This document shows positions 25,011-34,444 of a stretch of DNA of 56,099 nucleotides, one piece after another (the stretch's first letter is position 1; every line of letters starts with the position of its first letter). The stretch covers positions 1 to 56,099 of the forward strand of contig JANXRC010000165.1 in assembly GCA_025353195.1 (NCBI GenBank), written 5' to 3'. Origin of the DNA: Rhodocyclaceae bacterium (GTDB taxonomy: Bacteria; Pseudomonadota; Gammaproteobacteria; Burkholderiales; Rhodocyclaceae). Under the pieces are notes generated by a model, which did not search any database, had not been told where the DNA came from, and was given only the letters and a program-made list of their open reading frames with translations. The translations under genes were made by a program, and so were the position numbers.

Positions 25011-26366
25011 TCAGCGCATGCCGGGCAACATTCCCTTCATGCCGCGCATCATCTTCTGCATCCCGCCCTTGGAGAACTGCTTCATCATTTTCTGCGTCTG
25101 CTCGAACTGATTCAGCAGTCGATTGACTTCCTGCACCGACACGCCGGCGCCGGTGGCGATGCGGCGCTTGCGGTTGGCCTTGATTAATTCCGGTTTGGTG
25201 CGTTCCATCGGGGTCATGGAATTGATGATGCCCTCCAGACGCCGAACGGTCTTGTCCTCCATGCCACCGCCGGCCTTTTGCGCCATCGCACCGAACTGCG
25301 CCGGCAGTTTGTCCAGCATGGCGGCCATGCCGCCCATCTTCTTCATCTGGCCAATCTGCTCCTTGAAATCGTTGAGATCGAAGCCCTTGCCGGACTTCAT
25401 CTTCTTGACGAACTCCTGCGCCTTGTCCTGGTCGACGCCACGCTGGGCATCCTCGACCAGGCCGAGGATGTCACCCATGCCGAGGATGCGCGAAGCCATG
25501 CGCTCGGGATGAAACTCCTCGAGGCCGGTGAGCTTTTCGCCGACGCCGGCAAACTTGATCGGCTTGCCGGTGACATGACGCACCGACAGCGCGGCACCGC
25601 CCCGGGAATCGCCGTCGAGCTTGGTGAGGATGATGCCGGTCAGCGGCAGCGCTTCGTTGAAGGCCTTCGCCGTATTCACCGCATCCTGGCCGAGCATGGC
25701 ATCGACCACGAACAGCGTCTCGATGGGCTTCAGCAGCGCATGCAGTTCCTTGATTTCGGCCATCATCGCTTCGTCGATGGCCAAGCGCCCGGCGGTGTCC
25801 ACGAAGATCACGTCGTAGTAGTGCCGCTTGGCGTAATCAAGTGCCGCCGCGGCAATGTCGGCCGGCTTCTGCTCACCGGAAGAGGGGAAAAAGTCGATCC
25901 CGGCCTGGGCCGAAACAGCCTTCAATTGTTCGATGGCGGCGGGGCGATAAACGTCGCAACTGACCGTCAGCACCTTCTTCTTCTGCCGTTCCTTGAGCCA
26001 CTTGCCGAGCTTGGCCGTGGTCGTCGTCTTGCCCGCTCCCTGCAGTCCGGACATCAGGATCACGGCCGGCGGCTGCGTGGCAAGATTGAGGCCGACGCTG
26101 GCGCCGCCCATCAATTCGGTGAGTTCGCGGTGTACGACGCCGACCAGCGCCTGGCCCGGGGTGAGCGACCCGATGACTTCCTGTCCGAGGGCCTTTTCCT
26201 TGACGCGGGCGATGAAGTCCTTGACCACCGGCAGGGCGACGTCAGCTTCGAGCAAGGCCATGCGCACTTCGCGCAGCATGTCGGAAATATTGTCGTCGGT
26301 CAGGCGTGCTTGTCCGCGCAGGTTCTTTACGACGCGGCCGAGGCGCTGGGTAAGGTTATCTAGCAT
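25011..26366 (-). CDS. ffh: Signal recognition particle protein Ffh
   Basis: 451 residues. The N domain opens MLDNLTQRLGRVVKNLRGQ. The G domain has GLQGAGKTTTTAKLGKWL, DVYRPAAIEQL, FVDTAGRLAID, TKLDGDSRGGAALS and FAGVGEKLTGLEEF. The C-terminal M domain is methionine-rich and ends KMMRGMKGMLPGMR, with the RNA-binding GAGVSVQEVNRLLNQF. It binds signal sequences with 4.5S RNA at the ribosome. Divergent from the CcsA-like gene. Confidence 0.98.
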   Translation of the reverse strand: MLDNLTQRLGRVVKNLRGQARLTDDNISDMLREVRMALLEADVALPVVKDFIARVKEKALGQEVIGSLTPGQALVGVVHRELTELMGGASVGLNLATQPPAVILMSGLQGAGKTTTTAKLGKWLKERQKKKVLTVSCDVYRPAAIEQLKAVSAQAGIDFFPSSGEQKPADIAAAALDYAKRHYYDVIFVDTAGRLAIDEAMMAEIKELHALLKPIETLFVVDAMLGQDAVNTAKAFNEALPLTGIILTKLDGDSRGGAALSVRHVTGKPIKFAGVGEKLTGLEEFHPERMASRILGMGDILGLVEDAQRGVDQDKAQEFVKKMKSGKGFDLNDFKEQIGQMKKMGGMAAMLDKLPAQFGAMAQKAGGGMEDKTVRRLEGIINSMTPMERTKPELIKANRKRRIATGAGVSVQEVNRLLNQFEQTQKMMKQFSKGGMQKMMRGMKGMLPGMR

Positions 26367-26420
26367 GAATGAAGGGGGTAGGTCTGAAAAGAGAGGGGAG
26401 GCTTGGTGTAGACTTCGCCG

Positions 26421-27245
26421 ATGCCCGCAATCTTAATGCATCTGCTGGCCGCAGCCCTCTATGCCGGCCTGGCGGTACATCTTTGGCGCACCCGCTGGCG
26501 CGGACCGGCGCTCGACCAACCTACCGGCGGACTCAAGCTCGGCGAGCGCATCCTGCTGCTGGTGGCGCTGGCGGCGCATGCCGTCAGCCTGCGCATGGCG
26601 ATATTCGATGGCAGCAGCATGCACTTTGGTTTTGCCATTGCGCTTTCCGTGATGCTTTGGGCGGCGATCGCGCTTTACTGGATCGAGAGTTTCTACGCCC
26701 GAATGGACGGTTTGCAGGTTCTCGGTCTGCCGGCGGCGGCCGTGGCAGCCCTGCTGCCGGCAATCTTCTCTGAGCCCCATGTGCTGGCCAATGCCGGCTC
26801 GGTGGCTTTTCGCCTGCATTTCCTTATGGCCATGCTGGCCTACAGCCTGTTCACTCTGGCGGCCTTGCACGCCCTGCTGATGGCGGCAGCCGAAAAGGGC
26901 CTCCATCGCGGCCGCATCTCCCCGTTCCTGGCCGGCCTGCCGCCCTTGCTGACGATGGAGAAGCTGCTATTCCGCCTGATCCATGTCGCCTTCGTCCTGC
27001 TCACATTGACGCTGATTTCAGGCGTGTTCTTCTCCGAAACCCTGTTCGGCAAGGCGCTGGCCTTCAATCACAAGACGGTGTTCGCGATACTGTCCTGGCT
27101 GATTTTCGCCGCACTGCTGGCCGGCCGCCACTTGCGCGGCTGGCGTGGCCGCGTGGCATTGCGCTGGACGCTGGCTGGCTTTGCCGCGCTACTGCTGGCC
27201 TATGTCGGCAGCCGCTTCGTGCTTGAGGTAATCCTCGGCCGCTGA
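26421..27245 (+). CDS. CcsA/HemX-like cytochrome c assembly membrane protein
   Basis: 274 residues with eight membrane helices. FRLHFLMAMLAYSLFTLAAL and LLTLTLISGVFFSETLFGKA followed by FNHKTVFAILSWLIFAALLAGRH match the CcsA/ResC/YpjD family. Conserved His residues in these blocks could hold heme. Since a complete System I (ccm) is present, it may be an inner-membrane heme handler of other use, as with YpjD next to ffh in many proteobacteria. It overlaps the following gene by 1 base. Confidence 0.87.
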   Translation: MPAILMHLLAAALYAGLAVHLWRTRWRGPALDQPTGGLKLGERILLLVALAAHAVSLRMAIFDGSSMHFGFAIALSVMLWAAIALYWIESFYARMDGLQVLGLPAAAVAALLPAIFSEPHVLANAGSVAFRLHFLMAMLAYSLFTLAALHALLMAAAEKGLHRGRISPFLAGLPPLLTMEKLLFRLIHVAFVLLTLTLISGVFFSETLFGKALAFNHKTVFAILSWLIFAALLAGRHLRGWRGRVALRWTLAGFAALLLAYVGSRFVLEVILGR

Positions 27246-28516
27246 TGGACGAAATTCCGCTTTCGGCGCAATTCGTAGCGCTCGCTGTATTGCTGATCTG
27301 CTCGGCCTTTTTTTCCATGGCGGAAACCGCCATGATGGCCTCCAATCGCATTCGTCTGCGGCATCTGGCGCAGGAGGGACATCGCGGCGCGCGGCTGGCC
27401 GTCGCCCTGCTGGGAAGAACCGACCAGTTGCTGGGCGTGATCCTGCTGGGCAACACACTGCTCAATTCCATTGCCGCCATGTTGACCGGCAGCATTGCAC
27501 TGCGGGTTTTTGGCCACGAAAAATGGGCTCTGGAAACAGGCGCCTTGGTCGTTACGTTTTGCCTGCTGGTATTTTCCGAGATCACACCCAAAGTGGCGGG
27601 AGCGACCTACCCCGACTGGCTGGCGCTGCGCATTGGCTACATCCTGACACCGTTGCTGCGTGTTGCCTATCCGGTAGTCTGGCTGGTCAATTTGTTCGTT
27701 CAGCCGTTGCTCAGCGTGCTGCATCTGCAACCGAAGCCAGGGCACGAGTCGTCCCACCTTTCGCCAGAGGAACTACGTGCCGTGGTGCTTGAATCCGGCC
27801 AGTTCATTCCGCAACAACACCGCTCCATCCTGCTCAACCTGTTCGAACTGGAGCAGTTGACGGTAGCCGACATCATGACGCCGCGCGGTGAAATCGAGGC
27901 TATCGATATTGCCGCCCCCATCGAAAGCATCAAGACGCAACTGGCGACCAGCTTTCACACGCGGGTCGCAGTATTCGAGAACGATCCGGCCAATATCGTC
28001 GGCGTCTTGCACCAACGACGGCTGCTGGCCGAGGCCTTTGCCGGAGAGATCGCCCACGCGACCCTGCGCGAACGCATGTCCGAACCCTATTTCATTCCGG
28101 CAGCAACACCGATCTACACCCAGCTTCAGTTCTTTCGTGAAAACCGGCAGCGCATGGGCCTCGTGGTGGACGAATATGGTGAGATAGAGGGGCTGGTCAC
28201 GCTGGAAGACATCATCGAAGAACTGGTCGGGAAATTCACTACGCGCCAGTCCGATTTCGGCGGTTCGCTTTCCTGGAACAATGACGGCGTGGTGCTGGTG
28301 GACGGTGCGACCAGTCTGCGGGAACTCAATCGCCTGCTGGACCTAAATTTTCTCCTGGACGGGCCGCGTACGCTCAACGGGCTGATTGTAGAGCACTTGC
28401 AGGATATTCCCGAGGTAGGCGTCGGCGTACGGGTAGAAGGCGTACCGATGGAGATCGTTCAAACACAGGATCGAAAAGTCAAGATGGTACGTCTTCACCG
28501 CCCCGCCGTAGAGTGA
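27245..28516 (+). CDS. CNNM/CorC-type ion transporter with CBS pair (HlyC/CorC family, YfjD-like)
   Basis: 423 residues. The N-terminal DUF21/CNNM membrane domain has FFSMAETAMMASNRIRLRHL and VFSEITPKVAGATYPD. A CBS pair follows (MTPRGEIEAIDIAAPIESIK; MGLVVDEYGEIEGLVTLED). A CorC_HlyC transporter-associated domain ends with GARVEG-type residues (VGVGVRVEGVPMEIVQTQDR). These proteins are linked to Mg or Co efflux. It shares a TGATG junction with the CcsA-like gene, the same pair seen in many proteobacteria. Confidence 0.92.
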   Translation: MDEIPLSAQFVALAVLLICSAFFSMAETAMMASNRIRLRHLAQEGHRGARLAVALLGRTDQLLGVILLGNTLLNSIAAMLTGSIALRVFGHEKWALETGALVVTFCLLVFSEITPKVAGATYPDWLALRIGYILTPLLRVAYPVVWLVNLFVQPLLSVLHLQPKPGHESSHLSPEELRAVVLESGQFIPQQHRSILLNLFELEQLTVADIMTPRGEIEAIDIAAPIESIKTQLATSFHTRVAVFENDPANIVGVLHQRRLLAEAFAGEIAHATLRERMSEPYFIPAATPIYTQLQFFRENRQRMGLVVDEYGEIEGLVTLEDIIEELVGKFTTRQSDFGGSLSWNNDGVVLVDGATSLRELNRLLDLNFLLDGPRTLNGLIVEHLQDIPEVGVGVRVEGVPMEIVQTQDRKVKMVRLHRPAVE

Positions 28517-28570
28517 TACTCTCGGCATACTCAAGGCGTAGAATCACCACAACGGAGTTTCAGTGCAGGC

Positions 28571-28632
28571 TAACGCCGGTTTTATGTCCCCGCAGGAAGC
28601 GGGGACGGTATCCCTTGCGGATATCGGCGTTA
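28571..28632. repeat. Nested palindromic element between the corC-like gene and pilC
   Basis: Outer arms TAACGCCG (28571-28578) and CGGCGTTA (28625-28632) enclose inner arms GTCCCCGC (28586-28593) and GCGGGGAC (28599-28606). All arms are perfect. The 62-base element could fold into one long cruciform or RNA stem. The inner hairpin resembles REP-type palindromes of betaproteobacteria. It lies 41 bases before the pilC start and could form part of the 5' leader. Confidence 0.65.
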
Positions 28633-28672
28633 AGTGCGGCGGCCGAAACTAAAATTCATGCGGGGGAAGCCG

Positions 28673-29908
28673 ATGGCCACAGCAGGCAAGCAGGAGAAAA
28701 AGAAGGAAGGCCCAAAGGAACTCAATTTTTCCTGGGAAGGCAAGAACAAGACCGGCAAGGTGGTTCGCGGCGAACTCAAGGCAGCCAGCGAAGCAGCGGC
28801 GAACGCTGCACTACGGCGGCAAGGCGTCAGCGTCACCAAGCTCAAGAAGCAGAAAGTCGGGTCCGGCGGCAAGGTCTCGGACAAGGACATTACGCTTTTC
28901 TCCCGCCAACTCGCCACCATGGTCAAGTCCGGTGTGCCGCTGCTGCAGTCTTTTGACATCGTTGGCAAAGGCACCAACAATCCGGGTCTGGCCAAGCTTT
29001 TGTTCGACATCAAGGCCGATGTAGAAACCGGTTCCAACCTGGCCTCGGCCTTCCGCAAGTATCCACTGTATTTCGATGCCCTGTACTGCAATCTGGTCGA
29101 AGCCGGAGAGCAGGCGGGTATTCTCGACACGCTGCTGGATCGTCTGGCGACCTACAAAGAGAAGATTCAGGCGATCAAGTCGAAGATCAAGAGCGCCCTG
29201 ACCTACCCGATCGCCATCCTGATCATCGCCTTTATCATCACCGCGGTAATCATGATCTTTGTAGTACCCGCGTTCAAGGGCGTGTTTGCAAGTTTCGGCG
29301 GCGAACTGCCTGCGCCGACTCAAATCGTGATCGCAATTTCCGATTATTTCACGGCCAATTGGTACATCATCTTTGGCAGTATGTACGCAGTCATCTACGG
29401 CATTGGCCAGGCTTTCAAGCGTTCAACGGCGTTGCAGATCGCAAAAGACAAGTATTCGCTAAAACTGCCCGTCTTCGGCGACATGCTGACCAAGTCCTCC
29501 ATTGCGCGCTGGACGCGAACCCTGTCCACCATGTTTGCCGCCGGTGTGCCGCTGGTCGACGCCCTGGATTCGGTCGGTGGCGCTGCGGGCAACTACGTCT
29601 ACACGATGGCGACCAAAAAGATCCAGGACGAGGTGTCCACCGGTTCCAGCCTGACGGTGGCCATGGAAAATTCTGGCGTCTTTCCGCCGATGGTCACGCA
29701 GATGGTCGCCATCGGCGAAGAATCCGGCCAGCTGGATTCAATGCTGGGCAAGACCGCAGACTTTTTCGAAGCGGAGGTCGACGAGGCGGTCGAAGCGCTA
29801 TCGAGCTTGATGGAGCCGATGATCATGGTCTTCCTTGGCGGACTTATCGGCGGTCTGGTGGTGGCCATGTACCTGCCGATCTTCAAACTCGGTTCCGTCG
29901 TTGGCTAA
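28673..29908 (+). CDS. pilC: Type IV pilus inner-membrane platform protein PilC
   Basis: 411 residues from ATG 28673 (MATAGKQEKKKEGPKEL), with GGGGGAAG before it. Two T2SF domains are present: SRQLATMVKSGVPLLQSFDI with VEAGEQAGILDTLLDRLATY, then TRTLSTMFAAGVPLVDALDS with VAIGEESGQLDSMLGKTADF. Three membrane helices end in MVFLGGLIGGLVVAMYLPIF. PilC couples the PilB/PilT motors to pilin assembly. pilD follows directly. No pilB is in the window, because the upstream genes are unrelated. Confidence 0.97.
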   Translation: MATAGKQEKKKEGPKELNFSWEGKNKTGKVVRGELKAASEAAANAALRRQGVSVTKLKKQKVGSGGKVSDKDITLFSRQLATMVKSGVPLLQSFDIVGKGTNNPGLAKLLFDIKADVETGSNLASAFRKYPLYFDALYCNLVEAGEQAGILDTLLDRLATYKEKIQAIKSKIKSALTYPIAILIIAFIITAVIMIFVVPAFKGVFASFGGELPAPTQIVIAISDYFTANWYIIFGSMYAVIYGIGQAFKRSTALQIAKDKYSLKLPVFGDMLTKSSIARWTRTLSTMFAAGVPLVDALDSVGGAAGNYVYTMATKKIQDEVSTGSSLTVAMENSGVFPPMVTQMVAIGEESGQLDSMLGKTADFFEAEVDEAVEALSSLMEPMIMVFLGGLIGGLVVAMYLPIFKLGSVVG

Positions 29909-29917
29909 GCGCGGGCA

Positions 29918-30772
29918 ATGATCGCCCAGTTCGCCGACCCGGCGGCGTTTGCCGTCGTCGCCGGATTATTCGGCCTGATCGTTGGCAGTTTCCTCAATGT
30001 CGTCATCCATCGTCTGCCGATCATGATGGAGCGCGACTGGGAGACGCAGTGTGCCGAACTACGGGGCGAAGCTGCACCCGCTTTCGAACCACTTTCGCTG
30101 GCCCGCCCGCGTTCGCGTTGCCCGCAGTGCGGGCATTCGATCACCGCCATGGATAACATCCCCGTCGTCAGCTGGCTTGTACTGCGCGGACGGTGCAGGG
30201 GCTGCGCCGCTCCGATTTCCTTCCGCTATCCGCTGGTCGAAGCGCTGACAGCATTGTTGTTCGCCTTTGCCGCCTGGCATTTTGGTTTCACGGCTGCAGG
30301 ATTGGGCGCCATCGCATTGATCGCAGCGCTGGTGGCCTTGACCGGCATCGATTTCGATACCCAGCTATTGCCCGACGACATTACCCTGCCTTTGCTCTGG
30401 CTGGGCTTGGCACTGAATGCGTTCAGCGTCTACACGGATTTGAAGAGTGCGGTGATCGGCGCCATGGCGGGCTATCTGTCGCTGTGGTTGGTTTACTGGT
30501 TGTTCAAGCTCGCCACAGGCAAGGAAGGCATGGGCTATGGTGACTTCAAGCTCCTGGCGGCACTCGGCGCCTGGCTGGGATGGCAGGTGCTGCCATTGAC
30601 CATCCTGCTTTCGTCCCTCGTCGGCGCAGTGGTCGGCATCGCCCTGATGGTCTTTGCCCGTCACGGCCGCAACGTACCCATTCCTTTCGGCCCATATCTG
30701 GCTGCAGCAGGCGCCATTGCCCTTGTCTGGGGCAAACCGCTGACCCGCGCCTATCTCGGCGTCAGTCTCTAG
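29918..30772 (+). CDS. pilD: Prepilin leader peptidase/N-methyltransferase PilD
   Basis: 284 residues, eight membrane helices. LIVGSFLNVVIHRLPIMMER opens the protein, and a cytoplasmic zinc-binding loop has CPQCGHS and CRGCAAP. The two catalytic aspartates are in ALTGIDFDTQLLPDDITLPL and GKEGMGYGDFKLLAALGAWL. It cleaves and N-methylates prepilins. It lies 9 bases after pilC and is followed by a hairpin. Confidence 0.97.
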   Translation: MIAQFADPAAFAVVAGLFGLIVGSFLNVVIHRLPIMMERDWETQCAELRGEAAPAFEPLSLARPRSRCPQCGHSITAMDNIPVVSWLVLRGRCRGCAAPISFRYPLVEALTALLFAFAAWHFGFTAAGLGAIALIAALVALTGIDFDTQLLPDDITLPLLWLGLALNAFSVYTDLKSAVIGAMAGYLSLWLVYWLFKLATGKEGMGYGDFKLLAALGAWLGWQVLPLTILLSSLVGAVVGIALMVFARHGRNVPIPFGPYLAAAGAIALVWGKPLTRAYLGVSL

Positions 30773-30786
30773 CCCCTTGCAAATCA

Positions 30787-30806
30787 GGGGTCAGGCCCCA
30801 TTTTTC
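30787..30806 (+). terminator. Hairpin with T-run after pilD (REP-like)
   Basis: GGGGTC (30787-30792) and GGCCCC (30794-30799) form a compact hairpin followed by ATTTTTC, 14 bases beyond the pilD stop. It can act as a terminator for pilCD. The GGGGTCAGnCCCC core is also a common dispersed palindrome in betaproteobacteria, so it may be a REP element used as a terminator. Confidence 0.5.
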
Positions 30807-30890
30807 AAGCGTCGGGATGGCGCTGTCGTGGCTGGCGCGCCAAGGGCTTCAGCTATAATCTCCCTCTTTGCCAGAATGCCGGAGAATGTC

Positions 30891-31154
30891 ATGCCGATCT
30901 ACGCTTATCGCTGCACCGAATGCGGCTTTGAGAAAGATGTCATGCGGAAAGTCAGCGATCCGCTGTTGACCACCTGCCCCGAATGCAAGACCGAGAACTT
31001 CGCCAAGCAGCTGACCGCACCAGGTTTTCAGCTCAAGGGGAGCGGCTGGTACGCCACCGACTTCAAGGGAGGCGGCGGCAAGCCAGCGGTGGCCAAGAGC
31101 GATAATCCGCCGCCGTGTCAGGGCGGAACAGGTAGTTGCGCTGCCAACAGCTGA
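30891..31154 (+). CDS. FmdB-type zinc-ribbon regulatory protein
   Basis: 87 residues from ATG 30891 ([18 protein letters not shown]). Two CxxC pairs (CTEC and CPEC) make a zinc ribbon, followed by [13 protein letters not shown], the family signature. FmdB-like proteins are short putative regulators. A -10 element TATAAT lies at 30854-30859. It heads the group FmdB, DUF502, aspS, a frequent arrangement in betaproteobacteria. Confidence 0.88.
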   Translation: MPIYAYRCTECGFEKDVMRKVSDPLLTTCPECKTENFAKQLTAPGFQLKGSGWYATDFKGGGGKPAVAKSDNPPPCQGGTGSCAANS

Positions 31155-31165
31155 CCCCGTCTGCC

Positions 31166-31786
31166 TTGAAAAAGTACTTCATTACGGGACTCCTGATCTG
31201 GATCCCGGTGGCAATCACCGCATGGGTGTTGTCCATGATCGTCCGTTCCATGGATCAGACCCTGTTGCTGTTGCCGCAGGCGATTCAGCCGGAGCACCTG
31301 ATGGGAATATATATCCCCGGCCTCGGCGCGCTGATGACTCTGCTGGTGGTATTCATCACCGGCCTGGTGACGACGAACATCGTCGGCCAGAAGCTGGTGC
31401 GTTTCTGGGAACGGGTGCTCGCCCGCATTCCAGTCGTGAAGTCGATCTATTACAGTGTCAAACAGGTCAGCGATACGCTGTTCTCGGGCAGCGGAGTCGC
31501 ATTCCGCAAGGTGCTGCTGGTCCGCTATCCACATCCCGAAGCGTGGTCGGTAGCGTTTCAGACCGGGCATCCGGCCCGCGATGTCGCCGATATGCTGCCC
31601 GACGAACACGTCGGAGTCTTCATCCCGACCACGCCCAGCCCGGTCAATGGATTCTTCTTCTTCGTCAGAAGAAAAGATGTCATCGAACTCGACATGAACG
31701 TCGACGAAGCCTTGAAATACATCGTCTCCATGGGCGTCGTCGCCCCGCCCATGAGAAATCCCCGCGGGCGCGCCCAGAATCAGTAA
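31166..31786 (+). CDS. DUF502 family membrane protein
   Basis: 206 residues, two membrane helices ([20 protein letters not shown] and [20 protein letters not shown]), then a soluble domain with [20 protein letters not shown] and [19 protein letters not shown]. These blocks define DUF502, of unknown function. The conserved start KKYFITG is initiated by TTG at 31166. An in-frame ATG at 31136 would overlap the previous gene by 19 bases and cannot be excluded, because no strong Shine-Dalgarno marks either site. Confidence 0.88.
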   Translation: MKKYFITGLLIWIPVAITAWVLSMIVRSMDQTLLLLPQAIQPEHLMGIYIPGLGALMTLLVVFITGLVTTNIVGQKLVRFWERVLARIPVVKSIYYSVKQVSDTLFSGSGVAFRKVLLVRYPHPEAWSVAFQTGHPARDVADMLPDEHVGVFIPTTPSPVNGFFFFVRRKDVIELDMNVDEALKYIVSMGVVAPPMRNPRGRAQNQ

Positions 31787-31821
31787 CCGCCCTACGGGCA
31801 TCACAACAGTCCGGAAATCCT

Positions 31822-33633
31822 ATGCGTACCCACTACTGCGGCGAGGTCAATGCCTCCCATGTCGACCAGATCGTCACCCTGTGCGGCTGGAATCACCGCC
31901 GTCGCGATCACGGCGGCGTGATCTTCATCGATCTGCGCGATCGCGCCGGATTGACGCAAGTTGTTTGCGATCCGGATCGCCCCGAGATGTTCAGGATTGC
32001 CGAGGATGTGCGCAACGAATTCGTGCTGAAGGTTACCGGCAAGGTTCGCCGTCGCCCCAAGGGCACGGAGAACCCCAATCTGGCCTCGGGCGAAATCGAA
32101 ATTCTCTGCCATGAGTTGGAAGTCCTCAATACGGCCGTCACGCCGCCTTTCCAGCTTGATGAAGAAAACCTCTCGGAGACCGTGCGGCTCACTCATCGCG
32201 TCATCGATCTGCGTCGCCCGCAGATGCAGAAGAATCTGATGCTGCGCTACAAGGTGGCGATGGCCTTCCGCCGTTTCCTCGACGAAAACGGCTTCATCGA
32301 CATCGAAACGCCGATGCTGACCAAATCGACGCCCGAGGGTGCACGAGACTATCTGGTGCCTTCGCGAGTGCATCCCGGCAAGTTCTTCGCCCTGCCGCAA
32401 TCGCCGCAGCTGTTCAAGCAGCTGCTGATGGTGGCCGGCTACGATCGCTACTACCAGATCACCAAGTGCTTCCGCGACGAAGACTTGCGTGCCGACCGCC
32501 AGCCGGAATTCACCCAGGTCGATATCGAGACCTCCTTCCTTGGCGAGGAACAGATTACTGCGCTGATGGAGGAAATGATCCGCAGCGTGTTCAAGCAGTC
32601 GCTGGCCGTCGATCTGCCCAAGCCCTTCCCGCGCATCGGTTATGCCGAAGCAATGAATCGTTACGGGTCCGACAAGCCTGACTTGCGCGTCACGCTGGAG
32701 CTCACCGACGTCACCGATGCGGTGGCCGACGTCGCCTTCAAGGTCTTCAGCGGTCCGGCGACTTCCGGCGGCCGCGTCGCGGCGCTGCGCGTACCGGGCG
32801 GCGCCAGTGGGGCAACCGCGCTGACCCGCGGCGAGATCGACGGCTACGCCGAGTTCGTCAAGATCTACGGTGCCCGGGGATTGGCCTACATCAAGGTCAA
32901 CGATGCAACGAAGCTGAACGAAGAGGGCATGCAGTCGCCTATCGTAAAGAATCTTCACCCGGCAGCCCTGAAAGCCATTATCGAACGCACCGGGGCGCAA
33001 TCCGGAGACCTGATCTTCTTTGGCTCGGACAAGACCAAGATCGTCAACGACGCGCTGGGCGCCTTGCGCACCAAGCTCGGCCACGAGAAAGGCTACGTTG
33101 ATGGCTCGGTCTGGCGACCGCTGTGGGTGGTCGATTTCCCGATGTTCGAATACGACGAGGACAACCAGCGCTGGGCGGCCTGCCACCATCCCTTCACCAG
33201 CCCCAAGGACGGTCACGAGGCATTGCTGGCGACCGATCCCGGAGCCTGTCTGGCCAAGGCCTATGATCTTGCCTTGAATGGCTGGGAAATGGGCGGCGGT
33301 TCGGTCCGCATCCATCGTGCGGACGTCCAGGAAAAAGTATTCCAGGCGCTTGGCATCGGCCCCGAGGAGCAGCAGATCAAGTTCGGCTTCCTCCTCGACG
33401 CACTGAAGTATGGGGCGCCACCCCACGGCGGGCTGGCTTTCGGTCTCGACCGCATCGTCACCATGATGGCCGGCGCCGAGTCGATCCGCGATGTGATCGC
33501 ATTCCCCAAGACGCAACGTGCTCAATGCCTGCTGACCGATGCGCCATCGGATGTCGATGAAAAGCAGTTGCGTGAGTTGCACATCCGTCTGCGGCAGAAA
33601 GTCGAAACCCAGGTCGAGGTCGACAAGGGTTGA
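31822..33633 (+). CDS. aspS: Aspartyl-tRNA synthetase
   Basis: 603 residues from ATG 31822 ([16 protein letters not shown]). The OB-fold anticodon domain includes [20 protein letters not shown]. Class II motif 2 is [20 protein letters not shown] and motif 3 [12 protein letters not shown], with the bacterial GAD insertion domain around residues 290-430. It charges tRNA-Asp, and bacterial forms without AsnRS may also charge tRNA-Asn. An open frame extends upstream from 31222 but is out of phase with known starts. Confidence 0.97.
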   Translation: MRTHYCGEVNASHVDQIVTLCGWNHRRRDHGGVIFIDLRDRAGLTQVVCDPDRPEMFRIAEDVRNEFVLKVTGKVRRRPKGTENPNLASGEIEILCHELEVLNTAVTPPFQLDEENLSETVRLTHRVIDLRRPQMQKNLMLRYKVAMAFRRFLDENGFIDIETPMLTKSTPEGARDYLVPSRVHPGKFFALPQSPQLFKQLLMVAGYDRYYQITKCFRDEDLRADRQPEFTQVDIETSFLGEEQITALMEEMIRSVFKQSLAVDLPKPFPRIGYAEAMNRYGSDKPDLRVTLELTDVTDAVADVAFKVFSGPATSGGRVAALRVPGGASGATALTRGEIDGYAEFVKIYGARGLAYIKVNDATKLNEEGMQSPIVKNLHPAALKAIIERTGAQSGDLIFFGSDKTKIVNDALGALRTKLGHEKGYVDGSVWRPLWVVDFPMFEYDEDNQRWAACHHPFTSPKDGHEALLATDPGACLAKAYDLALNGWEMGGGSVRIHRADVQEKVFQALGIGPEEQQIKFGFLLDALKYGAPPHGGLAFGLDRIVTMMAGAESIRDVIAFPKTQRAQCLLTDAPSDVDEKQLRELHIRLRQKVETQVEVDKG

Positions 33634-33635
33634 GC

Positions 33636-33992
33636 ATGCTGCGCCGTTTTCTCGCGCTGCTATGCATGGGTCTTGCGCTGCCGGCGGCGGCACTCGATAC
33701 CAGTATTGCCGAGGCAACCCTACCGTCGGAAGCACGCGAAACCCTGCGCTTGATCGACCGCCGAGGCCCCTATCCCTACCACCGCGACGGTGTCGTCTTC
33801 AAGAACCTTGAGCAGCGCCTGCCGCAGAAGCAGCGCGGCTACTATCGCGAATACACGGTATCCACCCCCGGCAGCCGTGATCGCGGCCCGCGGCGCGTCA
33901 TCACAGGCGACCAGCCACCCGCCGTGTTCTATTACACCGACAATCACTACCGCAGCTTCAGCAAGATCAAGCGCCAGGACCAAAAAAGATGA
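33636..33992 (+). CDS. Secreted barnase-type ribonuclease
   Basis: 118 residues from ATG 33636 with signal peptide LRRFLALLCMGLALPAAA. The mature domain shows RRGPYPYHRDGVVFKNLEQR, then GYYREYTVSTPGSRDRGPRR and YYTDNHYRSFSKI. It retains the Glu, Arg and His expected for the RNase T1/N1/barnase active site. It cleaves single-stranded RNA at guanines. The gene overlaps its barstar partner by 4 bases and lies 2 bases after aspS. Confidence 0.88.
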   Translation: MLRRFLALLCMGLALPAAALDTSIAEATLPSEARETLRLIDRRGPYPYHRDGVVFKNLEQRLPQKQRGYYREYTVSTPGSRDRGPRRVITGDQPPAVFYYTDNHYRSFSKIKRQDQKR

Positions 33993-34444
33993 GCGCCATT
34001 GAACACTACCGGGCCCTGTTTGCCGATGCCGGAAAGGCGGGAGTCCATCATTTGCCGCACGGCAATCTGGAGCCGCTGATTGCCGGCGCCGAAGCCGCCG
34101 GCTGCCTGGTGCAGCGCGTCAACCTGGCGCACGCACGCAACAAGAATGAGATGCTGGATGCTATAGGCAAGGCCCTTGGTTTCCCTGATTGGTTCGGTCA
34201 CAACTGGGATGCCCTGAATGACTGCCTGCTCGACATGGGCTGGCGCCCGGCCGAGGGCTACGTGACGCTTCTCGATCATTGCGATGGCATCCATGGCCGT
34301 GCCGAGGCCGATTTCGTCATGCTGATGCAGACCTTCCAGTCGGCCGCAGAAGAGTGGCGCGAGGATGGTGTGCCCTTCTGGTGCCTGGTGGATATGCACG
34401 CAGACGGCATTGCCTGGTTGCCGACGGTCCCCCAGCCCGCCTGA
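33989..34444 (+). CDS. Barstar-family ribonuclease inhibitor
   Basis: 151 residues. The barstar core appears in VNLAHARNKNEMLDAIGKAL, then GFPDWFGHNWDALNDCLLDM, where Trp and Asp residues plug the barnase active site, and GYVTLLDHCDGI. No signal peptide, so it protects the cytoplasm from the ribonuclease before export. Translationally coupled to it (ATGA). The C-terminal half is longer than Bacillus barstar (about 90 residues), as in other proteobacterial members. Confidence 0.9.
   Translation: MSAIEHYRALFADAGKAGVHHLPHGNLEPLIAGAEAAGCLVQRVNLAHARNKNEMLDAIGKALGFPDWFGHNWDALNDCLLDMGWRPAEGYVTLLDHCDGIHGRAEADFVMLMQTFQSAAEEWREDGVPFWCLVDMHADGIAWLPTVPQPA

Noticed and set aside
28571-28632. Integron attC site
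   Set aside because: The right core matches GTTRRRY, but the left core does not complement it. There is no cassette-like gene order or integrase nearby.
30777-30890. A longer N-terminus for the FmdB-like protein
   Set aside because: The open frame extends upstream, but it crosses a promoter and the REP-like hairpin. The family starts at MPIYAYRC.
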